A stretch of DNA of 64,000 nt from Paraspadella gotoi (Eukaryota; Chaetognatha). This document shows, piece by piece, positions 12,752 through 24,694 of the stretch; positions within the stretch are counted from its first letter, which is position 1, and every line of letters starts with the position of its first letter. A program made the translations under genes and the position numbers. The notes beneath the pieces were generated by a model. It had not been told where the DNA came from. It did not search any database and saw only the letters and a program-made list of their open reading frames with translations. The stretch spans positions 11,299,865 to 11,363,864 of the forward strand of contig CM119267.1 of the NCBI GenBank assembly GCA_051294375.1, written 5' to 3'.

Positions 12752-14570
12752 TCTTCAGCCCACCGGTATCTGATGATAACCTTAGAAGGCAATCGATCGG
12801 TTGCTGAAAATGTCAGCCGCCAAGTCGGCGGAGGGAAATCATGGAAGAGGCGTCCACCGGTAACGGTCGTTCTGAACGTACGCTTCGACGCGGTAATCGC
12901 CGCTATGCGCAGGAAACCGCCGTCGGCTTTAGAAACACGACTTGAAGGGGCGAAAGCCCAATGGGCTTGACGCAGGGACGATGTCCGTAGCCGCTCCAAT
13001 TCGGCGAACTCGGGCCTGTCGCCGCCGCCAAGGCTTCTCCGGAGGGACCAGAACGGCCTTGCTCTCTGCGGAAAAACCGGATGACCTTGGGTCGGAATAT
13101 GATGGCCACGCATGACCCGGCGCGGGCGGACGAAAAGATGGGCGTACGTCAGTTCAAGGGGCAATCGTCGAGCAGGTTTGATGAAGGGACATTGTTCACC
13201 TCCGGGCGGGGGAACCCGCTCAGTAGGCGAGGCTGTTTGGCGCTGCAGCGGATCGTTTTCGAACGTCGTGGCGTCAACGAGCCTCTTGTGGCCCACGGTC
13301 GGACTAGGAAGACCATGGGCGTCGGAAGGAAAAATCGGACGCCAAAAAATTGGCCGGCGTCAACGTCGGCTACGACCACAAAAACGGCAAACTGAAGTCT
13401 GACGTCGAGAGACGGAGAGTCATTGGTCCTTTGATCCCGTAAGGCGGGAATGGAGGAACCATTTCGCGGCTCGTAGCGCGTCGAGGCCGCCCGGTTGGCC
13501 TTATTTCCCAGGCCAAAAGGCCGGCAAAAAGGGGACTTGACGGTCGGCCACCCGTCTGTCGACGAGGAAACGAGGAAACTCGAGGGCCGGAGTATAATCC
13601 CCGGAACCAGGAAGCCAGGAGATGAGATCGCCGACCGACATGCTCACTTGCGGCCGGCTCGGGCGCTTTCCCCGGGGGCCTTGATCTTCTTTCTTCTTGT
13701 CGCCGGGCCTTGTGGTGTGCACGGCGGTTGCAGCCGCCGACTCCGTTCGCCGGAAAACTTGCAGGATGATACCAGCACAGTCCATGCCGGCTGCAGAGGG
13801 GGCTGGCGAACAGTCTGGCATTCTTTATCCGCCGTCAGGGACCATCGCGGTTTCCCTTGTGACGCCGGGCCGTCGGCGGGGTGAAGCCAGCCGCCATGTC
13901 GGGCGAAGGTCCGTACCTCGTTCCACCATTGGGTGAACCAGTCGGCGTCGAAATACTTCGCGCCGCCTTGTGCGAAGATCCTCAGCTCCGCGGGCGTGCT
14001 GAGGTGACCCACGAACGCGACCTTCGGAGGGAGGGTCCCTTCAGCGTTGAGGCGCCCGCAAGCAAGGTCGTCGACGGTCCCAAAAACCCCTCTGCCGAGC
14101 CGAGATTGCCGGTGAGAAAAATCCCGAGGGTTTTTCCCCCAAGATTGCGTAGAGGAAATTTAGTTCTCCGGCGCCCTTTCCCGCCATTCTGTCGGTTTGT
14201 ACGCCTTCCAGTAGGCGCGTTTTGAGGGCCTCGTACGGATTCGGTTTTGATTCCTGGGGCGCTCGAGGAGAAAAAATCTCGTATTTTTCCTGTGCCATTC
14301 CTCCCTCGCTCAAAAAGCCGTACGGAACGTGGTGATACTGCGTTAGAAAAAAAAACCGAGCATGTTCTTGACGGCGTAGGTGGGGACTTCCGCTCGGACG
14401 AACCAAGGGAGAAATCGGCGTCGTTGGTCCAAGGAAACTCCGGGAGTTGACTGAGACGGCCGATGATCGAAGGCGTTGAAATAGCAAGCGGCCAATGACC
14501 GTCTTGGAAAAAAAACAGAGGGGCGAGTTGGCGAGAAAGGGAAAGAAGGGGATTACCCCCCTTAGACAAT
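12752..14570 (-). mobile_element. Broken Ty3/gypsy-type LTR retrotransposon: gag, protease, start of RT
   Basis: On the minus strand the order is gag, protease, reverse transcriptase, as in Ty3/gypsy elements. Gag-like pieces near 14450-14200 include WTNDAD and NPYEALKTRLLE. A Cys-rich remnant lies near 13770-13720 (CKFSGERSRRLQPPC). The protease-RT region has VVADVD and RLVDATTFE at about 13380-13240. The RT start has EFAELERL, VSKADGG and finally GYHQIPV near 12780-12757, where homology ends. The frame changes many times and there are stops, so this is a dead relic. It is cut in the first third of RT; I see no integrase and no LTR. A related gag piece lies at 63455-63830. Confidence 0.8.
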
Positions 14571-15221
14571 CTTTTTAGATAATCATCCCGTTCAACGGTC
14601 TAAAAAACAAGGGACCTGGGAATCAGAAGGCAGGGAAAAAATAAAGTTCTTCGTTCGGGCTCACCAGTTAAAGGGGCCACTTTTTGCATAAGTAAAGGTA
14701 ATCATTTATCATTTGATAATTAACGGCGAGCGACGGAAATAAAGAAAACAAATGTACAAAACGCTTAAGATATTTCACGGCATCGGACGCTGAATCGGAA
14801 AGCCACGCGTTTAAAAATTTACCAGTGCAACTTTGATCCGTTTGTTTGTTGATGAATACAAAAATAACGTTTTACAATTAGGTATCGATACAATAAAACA
14901 GATAGTTAAAATACATGTTCGAACACGAAAGGTACAAATCGAAGTAGTTTACAGAAATGATAATGCATCATCAATTGTTAATTGAATAATTCTAACCAAA
15001 AGTAAAAAACACTAAAAAAACGTGTCAAATTTCTTCAGGAAGGGCTGTGAAAAATCTTTTAGGTTTTGTGCTTTTCGTTTAAGCTCTCTGGCAGTCGTCG
15101 GTTTTCGCCGGGCTCTGGCCAATGCGCGTTGAGGGGCGAGAGATATTTTGTTCCGTGTCGCTTGATCCGAGCAAAGGCGGTCTTCAAACCAATAAAACTA
15201 GTTGACGTTTTGTTAGTAAAT

Positions 15222-15246
15222 NNNNNNNNNNNNNNNNNNNNNNNNN
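15222..15246. other. Assembly gap, 25 Ns
   Basis: Exactly 25 Ns, directly followed by a (TC)n run (15247-15269). The gap probably sits in a microsatellite the assembler could not resolve. Confidence 0.99.
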
Positions 15247-15779
15247 TCTCTCTCTCTCTCTCTCTCTCTTGAACACAGCAGAAAGAAAGACAATTTCCAG
15301 AGATAAAAACGATAAGAGAGACAAAAGTCGGAAAAAGCGAAACAAAAACAAAGAGGCGGAAAACAAAAGAACAGAAACTCGTTTTGGAGTGAGATTCACG
15401 CAATCGTGGGATGGGAAACTCTTGCCCCCTCGGTGACCCCCTTCGACGATTTGGTCAGATCCCTTGGAGCGACGGGACGAAGCCTCGATCCCTTTTCCCC
15501 TTCCTCCCTCCACGCAACCCTCTCCCTTTTTCTAAGACTCTTTTCCTCGAAAAGATCCGACGGCGACGGTCACAGCCAAATGATAAAAAAGTATTTACAG
15601 AAAAAAGAAAACGTTCGGGATTTTTACTTCCGCCGTTTGACCTTTTGTTTATATCGAGTGGTTCATGGTAAATCCGTGAGAGCGATAGTATCTGTTGAAC
15701 GTCACTTACGTCTTACTGAGTTTGTGGTTATGCTCGGTTTTTACAGGAAAAACGCAAGAACTCGTTGGGGAAAAAATAG

Positions 15780-15855
15780 ATTGATTGATTGATTGATTTT
15801 TTTATTTATTGATTTATTTATTGATTTATTTATTTATTGATTTATATATATATTT

Positions 15856-15898
<43 letters not shown>

Positions 15899-16052
15899 TT
15901 TTATTTATTTATTTATTTTTCTTTCTTTTTTTCTTTCTTTCTTTTTCTTTCTTTCTTTCTTATTTATTTATTGATTTATTGATTTATTGATTTATTGATT
16001 TATTGATTGATTATTTATTGATTTATTGATTTATTGATTTATTGATTATTGT

Positions 16053-16151
<99 letters not shown>

Positions 16152-16153
16152 TT
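15780..16153. repeat. (ATTT)n-type low-complexity tract
   Basis: About 370 bases of TTTATT, GATTTATT and CTTT units. The uniform part (16046-16153) is nearly pure ATTT and gives a spurious Ile-Tyr-Leu-Phe open frame. Confidence 0.95.
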
Positions 16154-16394
16154 TTCCTTCCAAGCGTGCCGGAAAGGACCATGTCAAAGGTCTTCAATAT
16201 TCCCCCCCCCAAGTCCAACTCGAATTTACCGTACGTCAACCTTGGCAACGCTTTATTTTTTTGCCTCGGGGGCAAGTTCGCTCATGCGTGTAGATTCTCA
16301 GGCTTTCCCGACTTGAGCGAGACCTTACCCTCTATTGGCCCCGAAGGACTTACCCCCGCCCCGACAACCACGCGCCTGAGCAAGAGCTAGTTTT

Positions 16395-16405
16395 TCGTCG
16401 TCGTT

Positions 16406-16443
<38 letters not shown>

Positions 16444-16482
16444 ATCCGTTGGCTCCTTTATTAGTAAATATTTTCTCCAAAA

Positions 16483-16518
<36 letters not shown>

Positions 16519-16572
16519 TCGTCGTCGTCGTCGATCTTTCGTCGTCGTCGTCTTCGTCTCGTCATCGTCGTC
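16395..16572. repeat. (GTC)n trinucleotide repeat, two blocks
   Basis: Two GTC/TCG blocks are separated by about 45 bases of unique sequence. They encode Ser, Arg or Val runs depending on frame and are not supported as coding. Confidence 0.95.
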
Positions 16573-17048
16573 AACTAGCAGTTTCGTGGGAAAGAAGGAA
16601 AGTCGGGGAAAAAACAGGAAGTATGAAGTTCACGGTGATAAAACTTTTACTGCAGCAATTTTCAGTCTGTATTGCGGCGTAATATTTTTAAGTATGTGTC
16701 CGCAACTTCTTCAAAAGCTAATGTCCCCAAAATGTATTTAAAGGATTTAAAATTTATTTAACAAGTTACGAAGAAAATGCAAGAAGAAATTAATTAGAAA
16801 ATAAATTTTGTAACTGAAACTCATAAATAAATATGCGCGATGGTCGCATTTATGTATAGAAAGAAAATCTGACAACATTTTTCGCCTTGGATGACACACA
16901 AGACAATTTCAACATTAGAATTAATTTTAGCAATTTTAGCAATTTCACTTCGCCTTTGTTAATATTTTATTTTTCTGATTTATTTATTGATTGATTAATC
17001 AAGTCAATTTCTCCATCGTCATTCTCAATACGATTCTTACCCCGTTTA

Positions 17049-17052
<4 letters not shown>

Positions 17053-17102
<50 letters not shown>
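17053..17102. repeat. (CT)n microsatellite
   Basis: A pure CT run of about 25 units, followed by a short TCG-rich stretch at about 17180-17225. Confidence 0.95.
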
Positions 17103-17104
<2 letters not shown>

Positions 17105-17337
17105 TTCTCCTATTTCCCTTTCTTTCGCCTCCGGACGCCTTATTTTCCTCATTTGTTCCACTTCGCCACGATTCCAAGTCATCGTCATCATCGTCGTCAT
17201 CGTCGTCGTATTTAGTCGTCGTCGTTATCGACCCCGTCAACCCCCGCAGGTGACCGCCTCTTGAAAGCGCGTGTCGCCATCAGAAGAGTCTGGTTTTTTT
17301 TAAGAATTCAGTGGGAATCGCCCAAGAGGAGAGAGAC

Positions 17338-17347
17338 GGAAGAGAGA

Positions 17348-17378
<31 letters not shown>

Positions 17379-17410
17379 TGAGAAGAGAGAGATGAGGAGA
17401 GAGAGAGAAT
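17338..17410. repeat. (GA)n microsatellite, interrupted
   Basis: A GA run broken by single T and A bases. Confidence 0.9.
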
Positions 17411-18314
17411 AAAATAACGTTAGCTGAACCAATTTCATAGTAGGGTTCTTTCAAAAGCCGGTCTTCAGGCGAAGTGACTGAGTCATTTGAACGAAAACAT
17501 AAAACATAAAACATAAAAAAGTAAAAACATAAAGCATACCAATTTCATAAATCATGAAACTCAAATATAAAAAAGACTTCTTTATTTCCCTTAATCTCAA
17601 CTCTACAGAAAAAAAATTAAATCTTTAATTGCCTTAATAAACTGGACTTTAAAAATAAAATGACTAGTCTTTTGTTCATATTGTAAACCGTCTTACACAA
17701 ACGGGCCATCTTGAGCTACAATTGTAAGGAATTACAACAACTAGAGAAAAAACAAAAGGCATAACTAAAAAAAAAATTTTTTTCAAAATTACCGTATGTA
17801 TTATCCGCTAACTAAATACAATCAAACGTATTAAAAAATAACCAAGTCACTATAAATCGAATTATAATTTATTTGTTATACATATTGTCTTTTTGTTTAT
17901 GAACAAAGACGCTTAAAACGAACAGAATTTTATTGAAAATCAAGTTTGTCAACTTGATCATTCAAATGCAAACGTCCTTCACCTGCCAGATCAATATAAA
18001 GTCGTGGCAGAGCTTTCGTCGGTAATCTGGGCTGCACTTAGATCTAATTAGTAAATAACGTAAATTAGTAATATTCTGATATGAAAAAGAACGGAACTGG
18101 TAACAATTGAAATCACAAAAAATACTGGTCTTTGAACTCGCGGAAAATATTTCAAGACGAATTGATAAAATTGGACAAGATTAGCTTCAAGTTCAAATAA
18201 CCGGTTTATGAAATTTAAAAACAACTTTTGAATCATTATTCGAAACAAACTACCCAAAAGTACACATTCTTTTTTTTTGCTGAGTTCACTTTTGAAAAAA
18301 AAAATCATAACACG

Positions 18315-20006
18315 ATGCAGCGCGCGTTTCTTCTCTTGACCCTCTCCGTCTCCATCACCTCTTCGACATTCACTCCTCGCTTGACTCAATTAATGCGCGA
18401 GACTCTCGACGAATTCCACGATCGATTCCAGCGTCGCCCTCCTGCTCGACGAGAGGCTTCGGTCTTCGTCGACGGCGACGATTTCCGCGTCGTCGAAGGC
18501 ATCGATCTGGACGCCGACGCCTACGGATTTTTCGACGATCTTCTCCCGACGACCGGTTGGGGCGTCCTGGAGTTTCGCGCCGGCTACGGATCTTCGGGCG
18601 TCGACGCCGCTTCCGTCTTTGGCGCGGCCGGGTTTCTCGAGGGCTTCCTCACGGCCTCGAGAATTCAGCAGATGCGGAGCAATCTCTTCAACACATTTTT
18701 CGGTGCGGAGCGGAACGAGAAAAATATAAAAAATGTCGAGACTTTCTTGAAGGAGCAGGACGAGTGGACGAAGCAGCGAATCAAAATGTCGGACGACCCT
18801 TTTTGGAGACACGCTCGCTACCTGACGGCGCAACTGGACGGCCTCGTCCGAGGCTACGAGGCTGCGATGAAGAAAGATCGAACGTTAACAAAATTGCGTC
18901 GCTTCGATTTCCTGACGATTCAAGCGTTCGGCGACATCGGCGACATCATGAACGTCGTCAATCCGACGAGCGTGCCCGACTTTGGGAATTTGACAAAAGA
19001 TCAATTGTCGGACTACATTCACGGATTCAGTCGTTGCTCGGTGCTGATCAAGTCGACGTCGGGGTTCGAGAATTTGTTCCTCGGTCACGACACTTGGATG
19101 TTTTACTCGATGACCAACAGGATCTACAAACACTATGACTTCAACACCCGCGACGATGACACGGTCGCCAACGCCTTGTCCTTTTCCAGCTACCCAGGAT
19201 GCCTCATCTCCGCGGACGATTTTTATTTGATGAACAATCGATTGACACTTTTGCAGACGACCAACCCTATCCTCAACGCCTCTCTCTACGATCTCGTCAA
19301 GCCGCAAAGTCTGTTATCCTGGCAACGAGTCCGCCTGGCTAATCATCTGGCGGGAGATGGGGCCGCCTGGTTCGAAGCTTTTCGTCGACACAATTCGGGA
19401 ACGTACAATGATCAATACATGGTGTTGGACTTGAATAAGATCGAACTGAGGCGAGGCATCGCGGACGGAGCTCTGTGGGTGGTGGAGCAGATTCCCGGTT
19501 TGGTGATCGGACGAGACAAAACCGAGATCCTTCGCAACGGCTATTGGGCTTCTTACAACATTCCATTCTTCGAGGAAATCTTCAATCTAAGCGGGTGCGC
19601 CTGGGCAGCTGCTCGTCACGGTCCTGACTTTTCTCACTCTTTGGCGCCTCGTGGCAAAATATTCCGACGAGACGCAAACAAGGTCGTCGACATGGAGTCC
19701 TTCAAGACTCTGATGAGATCCAACGACTTCCTCCACGATCCTTACAGCGAGAGCGACCCGTGGAATGCCATTTGTTCTCGCGGGGATTTGGATCCGCGGG
19801 GGCCCGAGCCGATTGGATGTTACGATACGAAGGCGGCCGATTATAAAATGGCCGTCGAGCGACGCGCTTTCGCCATCAACGGTCCGACGAGAGGTTCGGG
19901 CTTGGGGATATTCGAGTGGAACGAAACCTTTCCGGGCGCCTTTCATTGGGGGACGCCTGAAGAGTACGAATTTGAATTTGTGGAAATGAAGCCGAGTTTA
20001 AAATAA
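18315..20006 (+). CDS. Phospholipase B-like protein (PLBD family), single exon
   Basis: PLBD proteins are secreted or lysosomal N-terminal-nucleophile hydrolases related to phospholipase B of Dictyostelium. The start at 18315 is chosen over an in-frame ATG at 18228 because it begins a good signal peptide (MQRAFLLLTLSVSIT). The protein is 563 residues, the usual family length. Family marks are GWGVLEFRAGYG and AAGFLEGFLTASRI near the N-terminus, the nucleophile context SRCSVLIKST with Cys241, LFLGHDTWMFYSM and IYKHYDF after it, and a C-terminal half with YNDQYMVLDLNK, EQIPGLV, GPDFSHSLAPRGKIFRRD, DPWNAICSRGD and the ending GAFHWGTPEEYEF. The frame is complete and unbroken, with no intron, unlike most genes here. 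An AATAAA lies at 20463-20468. The next gene converges from the other strand. Whether it is PLBD1- or PLBD2-like cannot be settled by eye. Confidence 0.93.
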   Translation: MQRAFLLLTLSVSITSSTFTPRLTQLMRETLDEFHDRFQRRPPARREASVFVDGDDFRVVEGIDLDADAYGFFDDLLPTTGWGVLEFRAGYGSSGVDAASVFGAAGFLEGFLTASRIQQMRSNLFNTFFGAERNEKNIKNVETFLKEQDEWTKQRIKMSDDPFWRHARYLTAQLDGLVRGYEAAMKKDRTLTKLRRFDFLTIQAFGDIGDIMNVVNPTSVPDFGNLTKDQLSDYIHGFSRCSVLIKSTSGFENLFLGHDTWMFYSMTNRIYKHYDFNTRDDDTVANALSFSSYPGCLISADDFYLMNNRLTLLQTTNPILNASLYDLVKPQSLLSWQRVRLANHLAGDGAAWFEAFRRHNSGTYNDQYMVLDLNKIELRRGIADGALWVVEQIPGLVIGRDKTEILRNGYWASYNIPFFEEIFNLSGCAWAAARHGPDFSHSLAPRGKIFRRDANKVVDMESFKTLMRSNDFLHDPYSESDPWNAICSRGDLDPRGPEPIGCYDTKAADYKMAVERRAFAINGPTRGSGLGIFEWNETFPGAFHWGTPEEYEFEFVEMKPSLK

Positions 20007-20498
20007 TTTTTTTCAAATTTATTAAATAGAATTTTTTCTTTACGAGACTTTTTACTAGCTAATTTGGTTTTGTTTTTTGTTTTTTATCACGATCTACTTT
20101 CTGGCCACCCGCTACGAAGACACTCCTTAACAAAAAAATTCTAGCCAAAAAATTTTTACGGAAGTTTATTCAGAGAAAATCAACTTTGATTGAAATAGAT
20201 ATATAACGTGAGCTTCTCTCAAAGGATCCACTTTTTGAAGAGAGCTACACAACAATCAACTTTAAATTATGTGGAAGATAACTTGATCGGTCACAATGAA
20301 AAAGTAAAAAAAAAAACGAAGACATAAGAATACTGTTTATCAACAAAGCGACGAATAATTAATTAATCTCTGATAATAACGATAACAAACGACGAGAAAC
20401 GGCGAACGAATTCTGGAATAACGAACTGGCAATCGAATTATAATATTAAAAAGAAAAATAAGAATAAAGTTAGGGACGATCTTCATTTAGTCTTTTTT
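20007..20498. other. Space between two convergent genes
   Basis: AT-rich 3' flanking sequence with no ORF of interest. AATAAA occurs on the plus strand at 20463-20468, and TTTATT (AATAAA on minus) at 20165-20170; these are plausible poly(A) signals for the convergent genes, whose 3' UTRs would then overlap. Confidence 0.5.
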
Positions 20499-23400
20499 TC
20501 ACATTCCGCACGAAGATCCGATGGCCTCGCGTTCGAACCCCGCCGAGGTCATGTGATTAATTTCGTCTCTCGTCACTCTCGACTTATGACCTCCAGGGAT
20601 TCGCACGTTCATCATCTTGACCTTAAAGGCGCCGTTCCGCTCGGGCAATCGGGGCGGAACCACGCCTATTGACGGCGACGTCTCCACTCGATCCGCGAAG
20701 GTTACGCGAGAGCGAGGACGGTGTTCGAACGGAGCCAATGCGGCGCCGTCGCCGGGCATCGACGCACGACCGCGGCGGATCGGCAGCGGCGGCGGAACGT
20801 CGGCGGCGTCGTTTTTCTTCGCCGTGGAGCAATGTTGCGGCGCGAAGGAGGCCAGCGACGTGGTCTCCGCGGCGCCGGCGTTAGCGACGTCGTTGACAAT
20901 CTCAGATATGAGGTAGATGGTCGAGCGTCGAGGGTCTTTGATCCCGGCGACGCCGCCTGCACAGTCGCCGCAACGCCGAAGCTGATCTCGCAAAGAGTTT
21001 GTGCGGACGACGGTGGCGGTTTGACCGCGGTTGCGGCGATCGTCGGCGGCGGCAGCGGCCTTCATGTCGGCCTCGTCGCTCTCATTGTTTTGAGTCGCCG
21101 AAGGATCGTACAAGAAGTAAGCGTTCTCCGCGGCGGCGTCGGAAGCCTTGTCGGTCGCGGAGGCGCCGAGGTCCTCAGTCGGAAAGATACGGCCATAATG
21201 ATTAGGAGACGGCGGCGGGCTTACGGAGGGCGGCGGGGGCGGGCAGGATGACGTCATCGCTTTAGTCGTGTCCTCACTTCGATTTTCCAAAACAGATTCG
21301 TCTTTCGAGTCGGAATATTCGACGGCGATCGCCTCCTTTTCGTCTTCCCCCTCCTCCTCCTCCTCCTCCTCCTCCAACACCTTCGAAGCCTCCCGGACGA
21401 CTCGCTCGATGGTCGAGCCTTCGCTGCCTCCGCTGCAGCAGCTGTAGTGACCAGAGTCGGTGGAAAAGTCGATGGAGACGGGTCGCGCTGCTCTGGTGCG
21501 AACGGCGCGCAGCGCGACTTTCGGGCGCGTAGCGGAGGAAGAAAGATGGCGAGTCTCCTCGTCCTCTGAAGAAGAGGAAGAGCCGATGCGGCTCGAGAGG
21601 GGGGGCGGGAGAGGGGAGAGCCCAGAGGGCACGGGCTCCATGTAATATTCGTCTCTGATTAGTGGCTCGTTGATTGGAGGACGGCGGGTAACTCCAGACC
21701 CCGCGGGGCCGGCAACGGTGGCGGCTGCGGCCGAAGCGGCGGTGGCGGCAGCGGCAGCGGCAGCGGCAGCACATCGGCATTTTCCCGAAGGGACGTCGCT
21801 GGTTGCGTGAGAAGAATGGAAACGTCGATGCTGCCGCAGATCGTGGAAAGAATCGCCGCCGGCGTGGAAACGGTCGTCGAGCGGAGCCGCCTCTCGAACG
21901 GCGAAGTCCTCGGGCGCCGTGGAAGACGAGCGTCGGTGCTGATCGATCGATATAGGCCGCGCTGGAGCGGAGCGGCAGCAGCAGCAGCAGGAGCGGATTC
22001 GTCGCTGGCACGGCGGCGGCTGACAGATGCGGTGGAGCTGTGAGCAAGACGCTGTAGAGGAGGGCTGGGAGATGACCGATCTAGAGACGAAGCCATGGCA
22101 AGAGACGGCCAGGGTGGCGTCGCCGATGCCCGATTCGACCGAGCCCAGCATCGCGCCGCCAGGGAGACATGAAGACACGCTGCGGGTAAACTCATCTCGA
22201 TGCGAAAGGGACGAAGCCACGGAAGCCGGGCGGAGTTGAGAGGCGGACTTGGAACGGAGGCATCTCTCGCCGGATGAGGACGTCGACGTCATCTCCATCA
22301 TCGCCGAAAGTTCGTCGATGTCGCAAAACTCGCGCTCTTTGCGTCGGGCGACGCTTCCGCGATCGAAGGAAAACTTTAGACCGGAACTGAACCCGGATGT
22401 TGAAGACGCCGGCGAGGAAAGACCGGACAGGATGGAAGGACTCCTCAGTTCGAAAGAGACCTTTTCGATCGGCGACGGAGGCATCGTCTCCAGAGGTGGG
22501 GGAACCGGCGGCGGCGACGCCAGGGACTGCGTAGAAGCGGCGCCGCGGAGAAGGCCGGCGTTACACTGCGCCGCTGCAGCCGCCATCTGACTCGGCCGCG
22601 TCGGAGTGCCGAATGAGTCGAACTTGCGCAAGCGAGAGGCGAGCGGCGGCGGAGGCGGCGGCGGGGAAGGAGGCGGCGGTTCGGAAGGCGGTTCTGGCGG
22701 GAGAGTCGGGGAAGTAGGATAGTCAGGCGGCGGGATCGGTTTCGGTTTTATTTTTGATCGAGACTTTTTCTGCAGCGGAGGAAGAGGGAGTTGGACGGCG
22801 TCGCTGGAGGAAGGGGGGACGATCGGAGGTGGGAACTGGTCGTCGATTTGGCGGAGACGATCGTCGACGAGGGCGTCGACACCGCGTTGGCGACGCCGGT
22901 TCTCGATCACTTCATAGAGATGGGGTAGGAGATCCAAACGGGTTGGTCTGAAGGGAAAAGAAAAAAAAAGAGGGTCTAGTTGTTTTTTTTAATGATATTA
23001 TTTCTTGAAAGGCAAAGAGATTTTATAAATCCGGTCAACACTAAAACAAAAATCAAAGGCGAAGAGCATCTTGGCGTTAATTCGCCTTATTCCCGACCAA
23101 AGACTGAAATTGAGGATGGCGGAGCAAATCCGAAAATTTCCGCCGCGTCCTTCTCTCCGGACCGACGAGACGGGGTCAATCTCGGATCATCCCTTTGTCG
23201 AACATCTTTATGGGGTTGATGGAGGTTTGACGAATGCGCCGTCATTTTAGTTTTTTTTTCGTTAACTATCGTTTTCAAATGAATATTTACATCATATTTT
23301 AAAGCCAATAAATATTCTTTTTAATTCAAATAATTTATTAAGAGTAAAATTTTATCTATGAGTACAAAAACTAGGTAAATTAGATAATCGTCTTAAACAT

Positions 23401-23977
23401 TCACAACATTCCTTGCATAATGTTCACTTGTTCAGTAACCCATAAACTTTTACTTTTAATGTTTATTTTCACAGCTATGGGCGAATTAATGTATTTGTTA
23501 TTTCGCCGTTCGTGCATCAACGAGAAAAAGTGAACATCTGGTTTTCGTCAATTTTCCCCGATTTGTGGACTTAACCTTTGATCGAGTTTTCGCGATCGAA
23601 ATCGTAAAAACGGTTGACAGAATCGATTCACAAAAAGCTCACAACGTTCGAAAATTAGAAATATTTCCAAAATTCAGATCATTAAAATTTTATACAACGG
23701 GATTTAAAAAAAAAAGATCTTACCTCGGATGACGATGTAGAAACGCGGGCGCCATCTCCAGCGACAATTCCTGAGCCACTCGCGCCGATTCGCCGGCGCC
23801 TTCTTCCTCGTAATAGAAAGGAGGAAGATCGTTGCGTCTCACGGCGTCGACGGGAAACGCGTGGCGCCGCTCGGGTCGGCGCTTGTCGTTGATACAGAAG
23901 CCGTCGATATCATCGTCGGCGTCGTCGCGGCGTCGTTGCTTCCGGCGTTTTAGTTTTGATCCAATTGCTTTCAACAT
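20499..23977 (-). CDS. Uncharacterised 900-residue Pro/Ser/Ala-rich protein, two exons
   Basis: Exons are 23977-23724 and 22947-20499, joined in phase across a 776-base intron with GTAAG and TTCAG ends. The start MLKAIGSKLKRR has an ideal context (GCCGCCATG). The first 110 residues look folded: a basic segment, an acidic DDADDD patch, then DLPPFYYEEEGAGESARVAQ and, across the splice, TRLDLLPHLYEVIENRR. The rest looks disordered: polyproline (PPPP runs), KKSRSKIKPKPIPPPDYP, poly-Ala, a five-Cys run, poly-Glu (about residue 610), and two copies of ARPxSID (PARPISID, AARPVSID) that look like phosphorylation sites. The end is GFEREAIGSSCGM. The composition suggests a cytoplasmic scaffold or cytoskeleton-linked protein with SH3- or EVH1-type ligands, but I recognise no family. 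The long GC-rich frame makes coding status fairly secure. Confidence 0.75.
22948..23723 (-). other. Intron of the 900-residue protein gene
   Basis: AT-rich sequence between a GTAAG donor and a pyrimidine-rich CTTCAG acceptor. I see no nested gene. Confidence 0.75.
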
Positions 23978-24603
23978 GGCGGCGGTGGGATTGACGGGCG
24001 GGCGTGAAAAGTAACGCCGATCGCGGTGTTCGAAAATCTGCCTCCCGAGAAGCGACGGCGGTGGCGCCGCTTTGACCGGATTCCGTTGGCGCCGCGGGAG
24101 GGAGAGATTGTCTTTTGGGTTAAAAGGAGATCGGTGGAACGAGAGAGAGAGAGAGAGAAAAAGAGTGAGAGTGAGAAAGAGACTCCTGAGGTGGTAAAAA
24201 GTTGAGGTGAGAGCGAGAGACCGAGAGAGCGAGTGTGGAAACGAATGGGCGAGATGAATGAACCCTGTTTCGATCGACTCGCGAGTTTATGGGTCGAAAC
24301 TCGAGGCCTACGAGGTCGTAGTCCTTTTCTTCGTTGGTATCGTCGTCTTCGTCGTCGCTATCGTCGTTCCCTTCGACGAATGAACCTGTGGAGAAGAAAT
24401 AAGCGAGGACAAGGGTAAATAAAACGCGAGTTTCTTTCTTTTTTTTCTTTTTTTGCGAGTAAGAGAGTGATAGAGAGAGAGATAGAGAGAGAGAGGGATC
24501 GGAGGGGAGAATGAAAACCCGAGGACGAGTCATGTTCGGAGACGCGATGAATGGGTCAGGTTCGAGCGAGCGAAAAAGAAATGAAAAGAATGGAGCGAAT
24601 AGC

Positions 24604-24607
<4 letters not shown>

Positions 24608-24691
<84 letters not shown>
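24608..24691. repeat. (GA)n microsatellite, about 42 units
   Basis: A pure GA run, one of the longest in the window. Shorter GA tracts lie at 24139-24158 and 24474-24494. Confidence 0.97.

Positions 24692-24694
<3 letters not shown>

Larger units (their letters stand above)
14571..18314. other. Repeat-rich intergenic region upstream of the phospholipase B-like gene
   Basis: Apart from the simple repeats and the N gap listed separately, I see no gene. Open frames at 15059-15790 and 16042-16390 come from CT-, ATTT- and TCG-type repeats or are shorter than chance would require. Confidence 0.6.

Noticed and set aside
16042-16390. Ile-Tyr-Leu-Phe repeat protein
   Set aside because: Translation of an ATTT microsatellite.
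18390-19946. Minus-strand open frames opposite the phospholipase B-like gene
   Set aside because: Shadows of a well-supported coding frame.
20617-22951. Many arginine-rich plus- and minus-strand frames
   Set aside because: Shadows of the 900-residue protein gene; GC-rich sequence rarely contains stops.
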